64,000 bases of DNA from CAYVQF01 sp964454015 (GTDB lineage: Bacteria; Myxococcota_A; Bradymonadia; UBA4248), in contig CAYVQF010000007.1 in assembly GCA_964454015.1 (NCBI GenBank), positions 1 to 64,000 of the forward strand, in the 5' to 3' direction. Position numbers and translations under genes: made by a program. Under the pieces are notes generated by a model that was not told the DNA's origin, did no database searches, and saw nothing but the letters and a program-made list of their open reading frames with translations. Below, in pieces: positions 18,748-26,608 of this stretch. Within the stretch, counting starts at the first letter, position 1, and the number at the start of each line of letters is the position of its first letter.

Positions 18748-18989
18748 TTCTTGATCCTGCGACGCGCTCGTGGCGTCATGAGCAGCGGCTTGTGGATGAC
18801 GGAGTCAGGTATGAGGTGCACAGAGACGTTGGCGCAAAGTGGCTTATCGCGCTTCGAGCTTGGTTGGCGAGCGGCTTCTCGCTGGCGGCGGCAGGGTGTC
18901 CTCGAACACCCAAGGCATGCTAGTCTACACTGCGGAGGGGGGAGAGGTGAAGACTTTGGACCCCAGGCACTCGTTTTGAGGGGAAGAGC

Positions 18990-20846
18990 GTGAGCGCTTC
19001 GGCGAAGAATCAGAGAGCTTGTCACAAGTGCGGCAAAGATTTTGTCGCCAACAGCAGCTTCTGCACGTTTTGTGGTGCGAGTATCCTGGTGGCAGAAGGC
19101 CCGAAGGATGGGGATCCCTATATTGGTACGGTGATCGACGACACCTTCGAGGTGGAGGAGCAAGTTGGCGTTGGTAGCATGGGGGTGGTGTATAAGGCCA
19201 AGCACCGCAGCCTAGGGCGCCAGGTGGCGTTGAAGATCTTGAAGCAGACCTTCATCGCCAACGCCGTGGTGGAGGAGCGTTTTCGCCGTGAGGCCCAGGC
19301 CGCCAGCCGCCTGGACCATCCGAACACCATTCGGGTGTTGCACTTTGGCAAGACCCCGCGGGGGGCCCCCTATATCGCCATGGAGTACCTCGAGGGTGAC
19401 GATCTGTCGGATCTCGTAGCCCGCGAGTTCCCCATGGCACCGCAGCGCATTGCCAATATCCTGATCCAGGTGTGCCGCGCCCTCGAAGAGGCCCATGGCG
19501 AAGGGATCATTCACCGGGATTTGAAGCCCGCCAACATCGCCGTGGTCAACCGACGCGGTGAGGAGGTGGTCAAGGTCCTTGATTTCGGCATCGCGAAGTT
19601 GCAGGACACCAAGAGCGAGGGGCTGACGCGCGACGGTTTGGTTTGTGGCACGCCGGCGTTCATGAGCCCTGAGCAGGTCGTAGGGGCCAATGTCGGTCCG
19701 GGATCGGACATTTTCAGCCTGGGGGCGGTGGCCTACTTCATGTTGACGGGGCGCCTGCCCTTCTCTGGCACCAATGCCGTCGATATGGCCAGCGCCATCA
19801 TGATGGACATGCCATCGGCGCCGAGTCGGGTGCGGCTGGACGTCAACATTCCTGCCGTTTTCGATACGTTCTGCCTGCGCGCCATGGCCAAGAATGTGGA
19901 GGATCGCTATCACTCGGCCCAGGATGCACGGGCGGCGCTGGAAGAGATGCTGCCCAGCCTGAGCGCCGAGTCCCCTGCGCTCAGGGGTGGCAGAGGCCGG
20001 GTCGTGGGTGGTGCGGGGGTCTCCGCGGAGATCACCCAGAACCTCAACGCGCCGACGCAGATGGCCATGACGGCGATGCGCGCCCCGCGCCCCGCGCCTG
20101 GCGTCATGCCCGTGCCGCAACCTCACGCCGAATACGGGGCTAGCCGACGCTCCAAAATGCTGTGGGTCGTCATTGGCTTAGGCGGCGTGATACTCGCCAT
20201 TTTGCTGGTGGTTCTGGTTTATTTGCTGCTTTCCACAGGCGAAGAGAGCAGCGCGCCGGCAGCAGCCGCAGCAGCGGTCAAGGCGAGTGCGCCAGAGCTT
20301 GCACCCGAAGTGGCGCCGCCGCGTTGGGGTCGAATCGCCCAGGAAGTCTCGTTTGATATGCTCGATGCGTCGGCCATGGCCTACGCTTACGGTGCGCTGC
20401 GGATACAGACCGAGGTCCTGGACTTTGGCGACAGCCCTGGCCAATCTGGCGCCGATGCGTCCGAGTCGGCGAATGGGGCGGACAAGACAGAGGGACGTCG
20501 TTCCAGCCGTGGTGATCGCCGCAAGGGGCAACGGGCTGAGGTCAAGGAGACGCCGGTCAAGGTTGAAGTGGAGGAGAAGCCCAAGGCCACGCGCAGCGCG
20601 GCGCAACTCTATGATGAGGCCAACGCGATCTGGCGCGCCAACCCGCAGGAGGCGATCAAACTGTTGACCCAGGCGACGCGGATGCAACCCAGCTCGTGGC
20701 GCAGTTGGGAGCTCCTGGGCGAGTGTTACACGCGGACTTCTGAGCTGTGGAAGGCGGCCGATGCTTTCGAGAAGGTGCTCAAGCTCAATCCGGACCATCC
20801 TCGCCGGGCGATCCTGGAGAAGAAGATCGAAGCGGGTCGGCGCTGA
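18990..20846 (+). CDS. Eukaryote-type Ser/Thr protein kinase with N-terminal zinc ribbon, membrane helix and TPR tail
   Basis: The protein has 618 aa. A zinc ribbon (C11, C14, C25, C28) precedes a complete kinase domain: glycine loop G60-G65 (VGVGSMGVVYK), catalytic K82, catalytic loop HRDLKPAN at about 175-182, DFG at 198, and SPEQ in the P+1 region. The polar linker at 340-385 is Ala/Pro-rich. One membrane helix follows at about 390-413 (MLWVVIGLGGVILAILLVV). The C-terminal part includes an acidic/basic linker and, at 545-618, one or two TPR repeats (YDEANAIWRANPQEAIKLL...). The start is GTG with GAGGGGAAG upstream. This is a typical sensor kinase of social or predatory deltaproteobacteria; targets are unknown. 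Confidence 0.92.
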   Translation: MSASAKNQRACHKCGKDFVANSSFCTFCGASILVAEGPKDGDPYIGTVIDDTFEVEEQVGVGSMGVVYKAKHRSLGRQVALKILKQTFIANAVVEERFRREAQAASRLDHPNTIRVLHFGKTPRGAPYIAMEYLEGDDLSDLVAREFPMAPQRIANILIQVCRALEEAHGEGIIHRDLKPANIAVVNRRGEEVVKVLDFGIAKLQDTKSEGLTRDGLVCGTPAFMSPEQVVGANVGPGSDIFSLGAVAYFMLTGRLPFSGTNAVDMASAIMMDMPSAPSRVRLDVNIPAVFDTFCLRAMAKNVEDRYHSAQDARAALEEMLPSLSAESPALRGGRGRVVGGAGVSAEITQNLNAPTQMAMTAMRAPRPAPGVMPVPQPHAEYGASRRSKMLWVVIGLGGVILAILLVVLVYLLLSTGEESSAPAAAAAAVKASAPELAPEVAPPRWGRIAQEVSFDMLDASAMAYAYGALRIQTEVLDFGDSPGQSGADASESANGADKTEGRRSSRGDRRKGQRAEVKETPVKVEVEEKPKATRSAAQLYDEANAIWRANPQEAIKLLTQATRMQPSSWRSWELLGECYTRTSELWKAADAFEKVLKLNPDHPRRAILEKKIEAGRR

Positions 20847-20885
20847 CCGCGTGGCTGCAAGTGAGCGCGGCCTTGACAAGCTTTG

Positions 20886-20925
20886 GCCTCCGCCGCGATA
20901 GGAGGCGTGGTGCAATAGTGCCTCC
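20886..20925 (+). promoter_or_regulatory. Alternative-hairpin leader before the CPBP gene
   Basis: GCCTCC (20886-20891), GGAGGC (20901-20906) and GCCTCC (20920-20925) form two mutually exclusive stems. They lie 25 bp before the CPBP start, just after a TTGACA (20873-20878). This could be chance in GC-rich DNA. Confidence 0.22.
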
Positions 20926-20949
20926 TGTAGTCGCGATGGTTGGTGCGTG

Positions 20950-21891
20950 ATGGTTGACAAGAAGGTTGAGCGCGCTTGGTGGCAATGGCCCATCGCTTGG
21001 TGGACCGCGTGGGTCGTTGTGCCGTGGCGGCGTGAAGAAGAACGTTTCCGCAGGAAGACCTGTGAGGAGAAGGCGCCGGCATGGCGGGCGGTGACGGTGC
21101 TGGTGACCGTGGCGGTGTGCTTGACCCTGATCGAGTACCTGGGCAAGAACCAGCATTTCTGGGACTACATTCACCCGCGACCGATGACCGACGCGGTGCT
21201 CGATATGGTCAAGCGGGGCTATATGCTCCAGCCGCAGAGCGCGCCGCGTGGGTGGTATCATTTCCAGGTCTTGCTCCAGCCGCTGCGCGACCTCAACACG
21301 GCGGACGCGCATTTGCTGCAGCTCTTGTACTGGGGTGTGTGGTGTGTGGTGACCTATCTCGTGCTGCCGTGTCTGGTGGTCAAAGTCATTTTCAAGCAGC
21401 GGTTGCGGGATTATGGCATGCGGATGGAGGGTTGGACGCGCCACCTGTGGGTCTATGTGCTCCTTTTTTTGGCCTTGGTTCCGGTGCTGGTGATTGTCAG
21501 TGACATGCCGTCTTTCCAAGCGACCTACCCATTCTTTCGGCATGCCGGGACGTCGCCGCGGGCGTTTTGGATCTGGCAGGTGGCCTACGCGGCCCAGTTT
21601 TTGAGCCTCGAGTTCTTTTTTCGCGGTTTCATGTTGCACGGGCTCAGGGATCGGCTGGGTCCGATGGCGATCTTCGTCATGATCCTGCCCTACTGCATGA
21701 TTCACTTTGGCAAGCCCATGTCGGAGACTCTGGGGGCGATCATCGCCGGTTTCATTCTCGGCTTGCTGTCTTTGCGTACGGGATCGATTTTTCTTGGCTT
21801 TCTCATCCATGTCTCTGTCGCTCTCGCCATGGATCTGTTGAGCCTCTGGCGGCAGGGCCATCTGGAGGGGGTGCTCGGCATTTTTGGATAG
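20950..21891 (+). CDS. CPBP-family (CAAX protease-like) intramembrane protease
   Basis: This 313-aa multi-pass membrane protein has six to eight hydrophobic segments. The Abi/CPBP motifs are present in slightly altered form. Motif 1 reads SLEFFFRGFMLHGL (normally EExxFRG, so the first glutamate is leucine here). Motif 2 is MIHFGKPMSETLGAIIAG, and a last motif lies in GFLIHVSVALAMDL. The family includes prenyl-protein proteases and bacteriocin-immunity proteins. The loss of one glutamate could lower activity. It lies between the kinase and a NUDIX gene in the same direction, but a possible promoter at 20873 may serve it separately. Confidence 0.75.
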   Translation: MVDKKVERAWWQWPIAWWTAWVVVPWRREEERFRRKTCEEKAPAWRAVTVLVTVAVCLTLIEYLGKNQHFWDYIHPRPMTDAVLDMVKRGYMLQPQSAPRGWYHFQVLLQPLRDLNTADAHLLQLLYWGVWCVVTYLVLPCLVVKVIFKQRLRDYGMRMEGWTRHLWVYVLLFLALVPVLVIVSDMPSFQATYPFFRHAGTSPRAFWIWQVAYAAQFLSLEFFFRGFMLHGLRDRLGPMAIFVMILPYCMIHFGKPMSETLGAIIAGFILGLLSLRTGSIFLGFLIHVSVALAMDLLSLWRQGHLEGVLGIFG

Positions 21892-21923
21892 CCATCAATC
21901 GCAACGAAGAGAGGGCGCTGGCC

Positions 21924-22346
21924 ATGGGCGACTATCGCAACCCTATTCCTACGGTCGATGTGATCATAGAACTTGCTGGTGGGATCGTGCTGATCGAGCG
22001 GCGCAACCCACCGCACGGGTGGGCCTTGCCGGGAGGCTTCGTCGATGAAGGGGAGCGCCTGGAGGCCGCCGCCGTGCGGGAGGCTCTGGAAGAGACGGGG
22101 CTCACGGTGGTGCTGCAGCAACTCCTGCACGTTTATTCGGATCCCGCGCGCGATCCGCGCCAGCACACGGTGAGCACGGTGTACATTGCCCAGGCCACGG
22201 GTGTGCCGCGCGGCGGTGACGATGCGTTGCAGGCGGCGGTCTTCCCCGTGGACGCCCTTCCGGCCCCGCTCTGTTTCGATCATGGGGCGATCATTGCGGA
22301 CTACGTGCGCTTCAAGCAGCACGGCGTCAGGCCAGCTCTGGGCTGA
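21924..22346 (+). CDS. NUDIX hydrolase
   Basis: This 140-aa protein carries the full Nudix box GGFVDEGERLEAAAVREALEETGL at about residues 36-58, matching GX5EX7REUXEEXGU. It therefore hydrolyses a nucleoside-diphosphate-linked substrate with Mg. An N-terminal strand (VDVIIELAGGIVLIERRNPP) resembles ADP-ribose pyrophosphatase-like and NadR-linked Nudix enzymes. The exact substrate cannot be told. It begins 32 bp after the CPBP gene with GAGAGGG upstream and converges on sdhB. Confidence 0.85.
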   Translation: MGDYRNPIPTVDVIIELAGGIVLIERRNPPHGWALPGGFVDEGERLEAAAVREALEETGLTVVLQQLLHVYSDPARDPRQHTVSTVYIAQATGVPRGGDDALQAAVFPVDALPAPLCFDHGAIIADYVRFKQHGVRPALG

Positions 22347-22419
22347 GGTGCGCGTTGGCCGTGGCCTGCCGTGAGGGCGATGCTGGGCGTGCTGCCGCTG
22401 TTTTGGGGGAGGTGGATCC

Positions 22420-23172
22420 CTAGAGAGACTTGAGGGTTGCGCGGAGGTATTCGCGATTGAGCGTGCCAATGGCGGCGGTTTTGATGGCCTTGGGGCAGAC
22501 GGCCTCACACTCGCCTTCGTTGGAGCAGGTGCCAAAGCCGAGGCGTTGCATGGTTTCGACCATGCGTTTGACCCGGGTGGTGCGTTCGGGGTGGCCCTGG
22601 GGCATGAGGGCGAGCTGGGCCACCTTGGCGCCAACAAAGAGGTGGGGCGCGGCGTTGCGACAGGCTGCGGCGCAGGCACCGCAGCCAATACAGGCGGCAT
22701 AGTCGAAGGCTAGCTCAGCGTCGTCATGGGGGATTGGGGTGGCGTTGGCCTCTGGTGCGGCGCCAACATTGGTGGAGACGTAGCCCCCAGCGGCCATGAT
22801 TTGGTCAAAAGCGCTGCGGTCTACGACCAGATCTTTGATGATCGGGAAGGCACCCAGTCGCCACGGCTCAACGGTGAGGATGGAGCGCCCGGCGAGGTGA
22901 CGCATGTGGACCTGACAGATGGTCATGCCTGGCTCGGGGCCATGGGGCACGCCTTCAACCATGAGGCCACAGGAGCCACAGATGCCCTCGCGGCAGTCGT
23001 AGTCGAAGGCGATGGGGTCTTCGTTGCGCGCGACGAGGGCTTCGTTGAGGATGTCGAGGGCCTCGAGGAAGGACATATCGTCATGCACCTCGACTTGGTA
23101 CTCGCCCCACTTTCCTTCTTTGTGACCGCGCTGTTGGCGCCAAACCCGGAGCTTCAGCGTTCTCATCTCCAT
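22420..23172 (-). CDS. sdhB: Succinate dehydrogenase/fumarate reductase iron-sulfur subunit
   Basis: This 250-aa subunit carries electrons from the flavoprotein to quinone. It has an N-terminal [2Fe-2S] domain (DCREGICGSCGLMVEG, near 60-74, plus C in CQVH). The C-terminal domain holds the [4Fe-4S] and [3Fe-4S] clusters, with motifs CIGCGACAAAC (near 160) and CSNEGECEAVCP (near 215). It is the last gene of the sdhC-sdhA-sdhB operon, 38 bp after sdhA. Confidence 0.95.
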   Translation of the reverse strand: MEMRTLKLRVWRQQRGHKEGKWGEYQVEVHDDMSFLEALDILNEALVARNEDPIAFDYDCREGICGSCGLMVEGVPHGPEPGMTICQVHMRHLAGRSILTVEPWRLGAFPIIKDLVVDRSAFDQIMAAGGYVSTNVGAAPEANATPIPHDDAELAFDYAACIGCGACAAACRNAAPHLFVGAKVAQLALMPQGHPERTTRVKRMVETMQRLGFGTCSNEGECEAVCPKAIKTAAIGTLNREYLRATLKSL

Positions 23173-23210
23173 CTTGAACCTCTTATGGATGGCTCGAAAG
23201 TGCGGGCAGC

Positions 23211-25124
23211 CTATTTGTAGCTGCGTTGCTGTACTTGCACGTGGTCAAAGCGGAGCTCCTCTCGATGGGCGATGGGCGCAGCCCCCGAGGGGGAGAGTTC
23301 CCAGGCGGTGACGTGGGCGAAGTCTTGGTCGTTGCGCAGGGCCTCGCCGTCGTCACTCTGGTGTTCTTCGCGCAGATGGCAGCCGCAGGATTCGTCCCGG
23401 AGGAGGGCGTCGCGGGTCATGAGCTCGGCCAGCTCGAGGTAGTCGGCGACCCTGAGGGCGCGTTCGACTTCTTTGTTGAGGTCGTTGGGGCTGCCGACCA
23501 CCTTGAGATCTTCGGCGAAGTGGCCCTTGATTTCCTCGATGCCGTTGAGTGCTTGTTGGAGTCCTTCGGCGTTGCGGGCCATGCCGACGTTATCCCACAT
23601 GATCCGTCCGAGATCGCGGTGGATGGCCGTGGGGCTGCGGGTGCCTTTGCGTTGGCAGAGGCTGGTGATTCGCTTTTGAACCGCGTCGTTGGCTTCGGCG
23701 AAGGCGTCGTGTTCGGTGGTGACAGGGGCGAGTTGCTGACCAGCGAGGTAGTGGGCGAGGGTGTAGGGGATGATGAAGTAGCCGTCGGCGAGTCCCTGCA
23801 TCAAGGCGCTGGCGCCGAGGCGGTTGGCGCCGTGGTCCGAGAAGTTGGCCTCACCCAGGACATGCAAGCCCTTGATGTTGCTCATGAGGTTGTAGTCGAC
23901 CCACAAGCCGCCCATGGTATAGTGGACGGCGGGGTAGATGCGCATGGGGCCTTGGTAGGGATCGTCACCGGTGATGCGCTCGTACATCTCGAAGAGGTTG
24001 CCGTAGCGCGCCTCGATGGTGGCGCGGCCGAGTTCTTGGATGCGGTCGCGGAAGTCGAGGTAGACGGCGAGCTTGGAGGGGCCGACGCCCTTGTCGTCGT
24101 CGCAGACCATTTTGGCGTTGCGGGAGGCGACGTCGCGCGGGACGAGGTTGCCAAAGGAGGGGTAGCGTCTCTCGAGGTAGTAGTCGCGTTCGTCGTCGGG
24201 GATTTCGGCGGGCGCGCGCTGATCGCCTGGTGTTTTGGGGACCCACACGCGGCCATCGTTGCGCAGGCTCTCGCTCATGAGGGTGAGCTTGGCTTGGTGG
24301 TCGCCCGAGACGGGGATGCAGGTGGGGTGAATTTGGACGAAGCAGGGGTTGGCGAAGTAGGCGCCGCGTTTGGCGCAGCACCAGGCGGCCGAGGCGTTGC
24401 AGTTGGCGGCGTTGGTGGAGAGGTAGTAGACGTTGCCGTAGCCTCCGGTGCAGAGCAGCACGGCGTCCCCGCTGTGTCTTTCGAGTTGTCCCGTGACCAG
24501 GTTCCTGGTGATGATGCCGCGGGCTTGGTCATTGACGAGCACCAGGTCGAGCATTTCTTGGCGCGAGAGCAAGGTGACCGTTCCTTGGGCGACCTGGCGC
24601 ATGAGCGAGGCGTAGGCACCGAGGAGGAGTTGCTGTCCGGTCTGGCCACGGGCGTAGAAGGTGCGCGAGACTTGGGCGCCGCCAAAGGAGCGGTTGTCGA
24701 GGAGGCCGCCGTAGTCGCGGGCAAAGGGCACGCCTTGGGCCACGCAGTGGTCGATGATGTCGACGCTGATTTGGGCCAATCGGTAGACGTTGGCCTCGCG
24801 GGCGCGGTAATCGCCGCCTTTGACGGTGTCGTAGAAGAGGCGCTGCACCGAGTCGCCGTCGTTGCGGTAATTCTTGGCTGCGTTGATCCCGCCCTGGGCC
24901 GCGATGGAGTGAGCGCGCCGTGGGCTGTCGAGGATGGTGAAGATTTTGACCCTGTAGCCGAGCTCGCCGAGGGCTGCGGCGGCCGAGGCCCCGGCCAGAC
25001 CGGAGCCCACGATGAGGATGGTGAACTTGCGCCGGTTGGCTGGGTTGACGAGCTTGAGGGAGAAGCGATGCTGGTCCCATTGGTCGGCAATGGGGCCGGA
25101 TGGGGTGTGGGCTTGGAGGGTCAC
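23211..25124 (-). CDS. sdhA: Succinate dehydrogenase/fumarate reductase flavoprotein subunit
   Basis: This 637-aa catalytic subunit oxidises succinate or reduces fumarate. The FAD-binding N-terminus shows VGSGLAGASAAAALGELG (near 38-55). The histidine for covalent FAD attachment is in RRAHSIAAQGG (near 70). Substrate residues lie in HPTCIPVSGDHQAKL and SESLRNDG. The length and insertions match the type-B (Bacillus/Wolinella/delta) group rather than the E. coli type. The start overlaps the sdhC stop by four bases (ATGA), indicating tight translational coupling. Confidence 0.95.
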   Translation of the reverse strand: MTLQAHTPSGPIADQWDQHRFSLKLVNPANRRKFTILIVGSGLAGASAAAALGELGYRVKIFTILDSPRRAHSIAAQGGINAAKNYRNDGDSVQRLFYDTVKGGDYRAREANVYRLAQISVDIIDHCVAQGVPFARDYGGLLDNRSFGGAQVSRTFYARGQTGQQLLLGAYASLMRQVAQGTVTLLSRQEMLDLVLVNDQARGIITRNLVTGQLERHSGDAVLLCTGGYGNVYYLSTNAANCNASAAWCCAKRGAYFANPCFVQIHPTCIPVSGDHQAKLTLMSESLRNDGRVWVPKTPGDQRAPAEIPDDERDYYLERRYPSFGNLVPRDVASRNAKMVCDDDKGVGPSKLAVYLDFRDRIQELGRATIEARYGNLFEMYERITGDDPYQGPMRIYPAVHYTMGGLWVDYNLMSNIKGLHVLGEANFSDHGANRLGASALMQGLADGYFIIPYTLAHYLAGQQLAPVTTEHDAFAEANDAVQKRITSLCQRKGTRSPTAIHRDLGRIMWDNVGMARNAEGLQQALNGIEEIKGHFAEDLKVVGSPNDLNKEVERALRVADYLELAELMTRDALLRDESCGCHLREEHQSDDGEALRNDQDFAHVTAWELSPSGAAPIAHREELRFDHVQVQQRSYK

Positions 25125-25768
25125 AGCTTGTCTCCGAAGGTGAAAACGAGCACGGGGATGGCGAGGAAGGCACCGGCGAGGGCCACGGCCAAGGCTTGGA
25201 GGACGCGGCGAAGGGTGCGGCGGTGCGCCAGTCCAAAGGTTTCGTAGAGTGTGCCCAGGCCGTGATAGAGGTGATAGCCCAAGATCACCATGGCGGCTGC
25301 GTAGGCCACGACGATGAGTGGCTGGGAGAAAGCCCTGAGCACGTAAGCATGGAGGTCGCGGTCGATGACGCCGATGCCTTCGCCAAATTTCATGGTGGCG
25401 ACGTGAAAGACGACGAAGACGCCCATGACGATGCCCGAATAGATCATGGTGCTCGAGGCGACGCTCTTGCGGCTGGTGTGACCGGCGCGACGCTTGAGTT
25501 GATATTGCTCAGGGCGGGCCTTCCAATTCATCAGGGTCAGGGAGATGCCGTTGAGGGCGTGGTAAAGGAAGGTGACCAAGAGGCCGGCCTCGGCTGGGTA
25601 AATGAGCCAAGTGCTCGTCAGCAATCGCGCGTAGGCGTTGAAGGGATCGGAGCCCTGAAAGATGAGGAAGTTGCCCAGGAGGTGGACCACGAGGAATAGG
25701 ACCAGGCAGAGGCCGGTGAAGCCCATCATGAACTTGCGGCCAATGGGCGAGCGGAGAAAAACCAGCAT
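25121..25768 (-). CDS. sdhC: Succinate dehydrogenase cytochrome b subunit, type B
   Basis: This 215-aa protein has five membrane helices, the single-subunit diheme cytochrome b anchor of type-B succinate:quinone reductases; no sdhD follows. Helix-borne histidines that could bind heme occur in LVVHLLGNF, LYHALNG, VFHVATM and GYHLYHGL. I start at ATG 25768 (MLVFLRSPIGRKFMMGFTG) because GTGGAG precedes it and because it removes a long polar extension that reads to 25882. It is first gene of the operon. Confidence 0.88.
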   Translation of the reverse strand: MLVFLRSPIGRKFMMGFTGLCLVLFLVVHLLGNFLIFQGSDPFNAYARLLTSTWLIYPAEAGLLVTFLYHALNGISLTLMNWKARPEQYQLKRRAGHTSRKSVASSTMIYSGIVMGVFVVFHVATMKFGEGIGVIDRDLHAYVLRAFSQPLIVVAYAAAMVILGYHLYHGLGTLYETFGLAHRRTLRRVLQALAVALAGAFLAIPVLVFTFGDKL

Positions 25769-25860
25769 GTTCTCCACGTTGTACTCCTGAGGTTCGGCCG
25801 ATAGGGGCACGGTGGATTCGAGGCTACCTGCGGAGGGGTAGCGTCGAAGGGTGTGGATCA

Positions 25861-25889
25861 GGCCTATCGCTTCGGATGCCAACGGTCAA
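25861..25889 (-). promoter_or_regulatory. Candidate promoter of sdhCAB
   Basis: On the minus strand, TTGACC (25884-25889) is separated by 17 bp from a weak -10, TAGGCC. The predicted leader to sdhC is about 85 bp. Confidence 0.33.
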
Positions 25890-25893
25890 GGGT

Positions 25894-25923
25894 TTGGGAC
25901 AGAGTTGCGGGCCACCTTATATG
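25894..25923 (+). promoter_or_regulatory. Candidate promoter of the Cys-rich secreted protein
   Basis: TTGGGA (25894-25899) and TATATG (25918-25923) have an 18-bp spacer. They lie about 95 bp before the gene and are divergent from the sdh promoter. Confidence 0.35.
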
Positions 25924-26020
25924 GGTCCCGGCGTGCGCGCGTGGTGAATAGGATCGTCAGTGAGGCGTTGGAAGCGCGGCTCGCTGGTTGCGAGTGAAGA
26001 TCCCATTCAGGAGGGAAGCC

Positions 26021-26590
26021 ATGAGAGTAGTGTTGACGGCTAGTTTGTTCTTTGTTGCCTTTGGTTTGAGCCATGCCTTTGGGCAGGAGCATGTGGTGTT
26101 GACCGAAGACGGGGGAGCGGCGTGCCCGAGCGGCGCCTGTGCGTGGGGTTGCGAAGGCGCCCGCTGCGACTTTTCTTGCCAAGGGGGCGCGTGCTCGGCG
26201 GCGTGTGAAGACGCGACTTGTCTGATGCGCTGTGACGGCGGGGCCTGTAGCATGGCTTGTAGTGGTGGTGAGGCTTGTGAGCTTGACTGCCCGGCCGGTG
26301 GCTGTGTCCTGACTTGTCAGGACACCACCTCGTGCGTGATGAAATCATGCCCCACCTGCGTGACCACTTGCAGCGGTGCCGTTGAGAAGTGCAGCGGTGG
26401 GAACGCTGCAGAGCCGGGCACTGGCATCAAGGTCAAGAAGGGAAGCGTCGAAGCTGGGGGCGTCAAGGTCAAGAAGGGGAGCGTCGATGCTGGGGGCGTC
26501 AAGGTCAAGAAGGACGGGGTTGAGGCCGGGGGCGTCAAGGTCCAAGGCGGCAAGGTCAAGGTCGGGGGGATCCAGGTCGGCGGGGATTGA
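26021..26590 (+). CDS. Secreted Cys-rich protein with tandem Gly/Val/Lys repeats
   Basis: The protein has 189 aa. The ATG at 26021 is chosen because AGGAGGG lies just upstream; a longer frame from 25988 is polar. Residues 1-21 form a signal peptide (VVLTASLFFVAFGLSHAFG). Residues 30-125 hold about 22 cysteines in repeated C-x(2-4)-C pairs with many glycines, giving a compact disulfide- or metal-rich domain. Residues 135-189 are near-identical 11-residue repeats of the form KVKKGSVEAGGV, with a beta-solenoid or fibre-like look. No homologue is recognised. It could be a surface or adhesive protein. Its next neighbour runs on the opposite strand and shares no operon. Confidence 0.7.
   Translation: MRVVLTASLFFVAFGLSHAFGQEHVVLTEDGGAACPSGACAWGCEGARCDFSCQGGACSAACEDATCLMRCDGGACSMACSGGEACELDCPAGGCVLTCQDTTSCVMKSCPTCVTTCSGAVEKCSGGNAAEPGTGIKVKKGSVEAGGVKVKKGSVDAGGVKVKKDGVEAGGVKVQGGKVKVGGIQVGGD
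26427..26580 (+). repeat. In-frame 33-bp tandem repeats
   Basis: About four and a half copies of a 33-bp unit (GGCGTCAAGGTCAAGAAGG and onward) encode the KVKKGSVxAGG repeats at the end of the Cys-rich secreted protein. Copies differ at few positions, indicating recent expansion or homogenisation. The copy number is likely to vary between strains. Confidence 0.75.
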
Positions 26591-26608
26591 TGCCGTCCGG
26601 GCCCTCTT

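Noticed and set aside
23226..25247. Long plus-strand open frame (673 codons)
   Set aside because: It is antisense to sdhA and sdhC. The composition is dominated by V, A, G, D and E with no motif, and sdhA is fully supported.
26427..26580. Tandem repeats as a possible CRISPR array
   Set aside because: Repeats are in frame, contiguous without spacers, and encode a repeated peptide.
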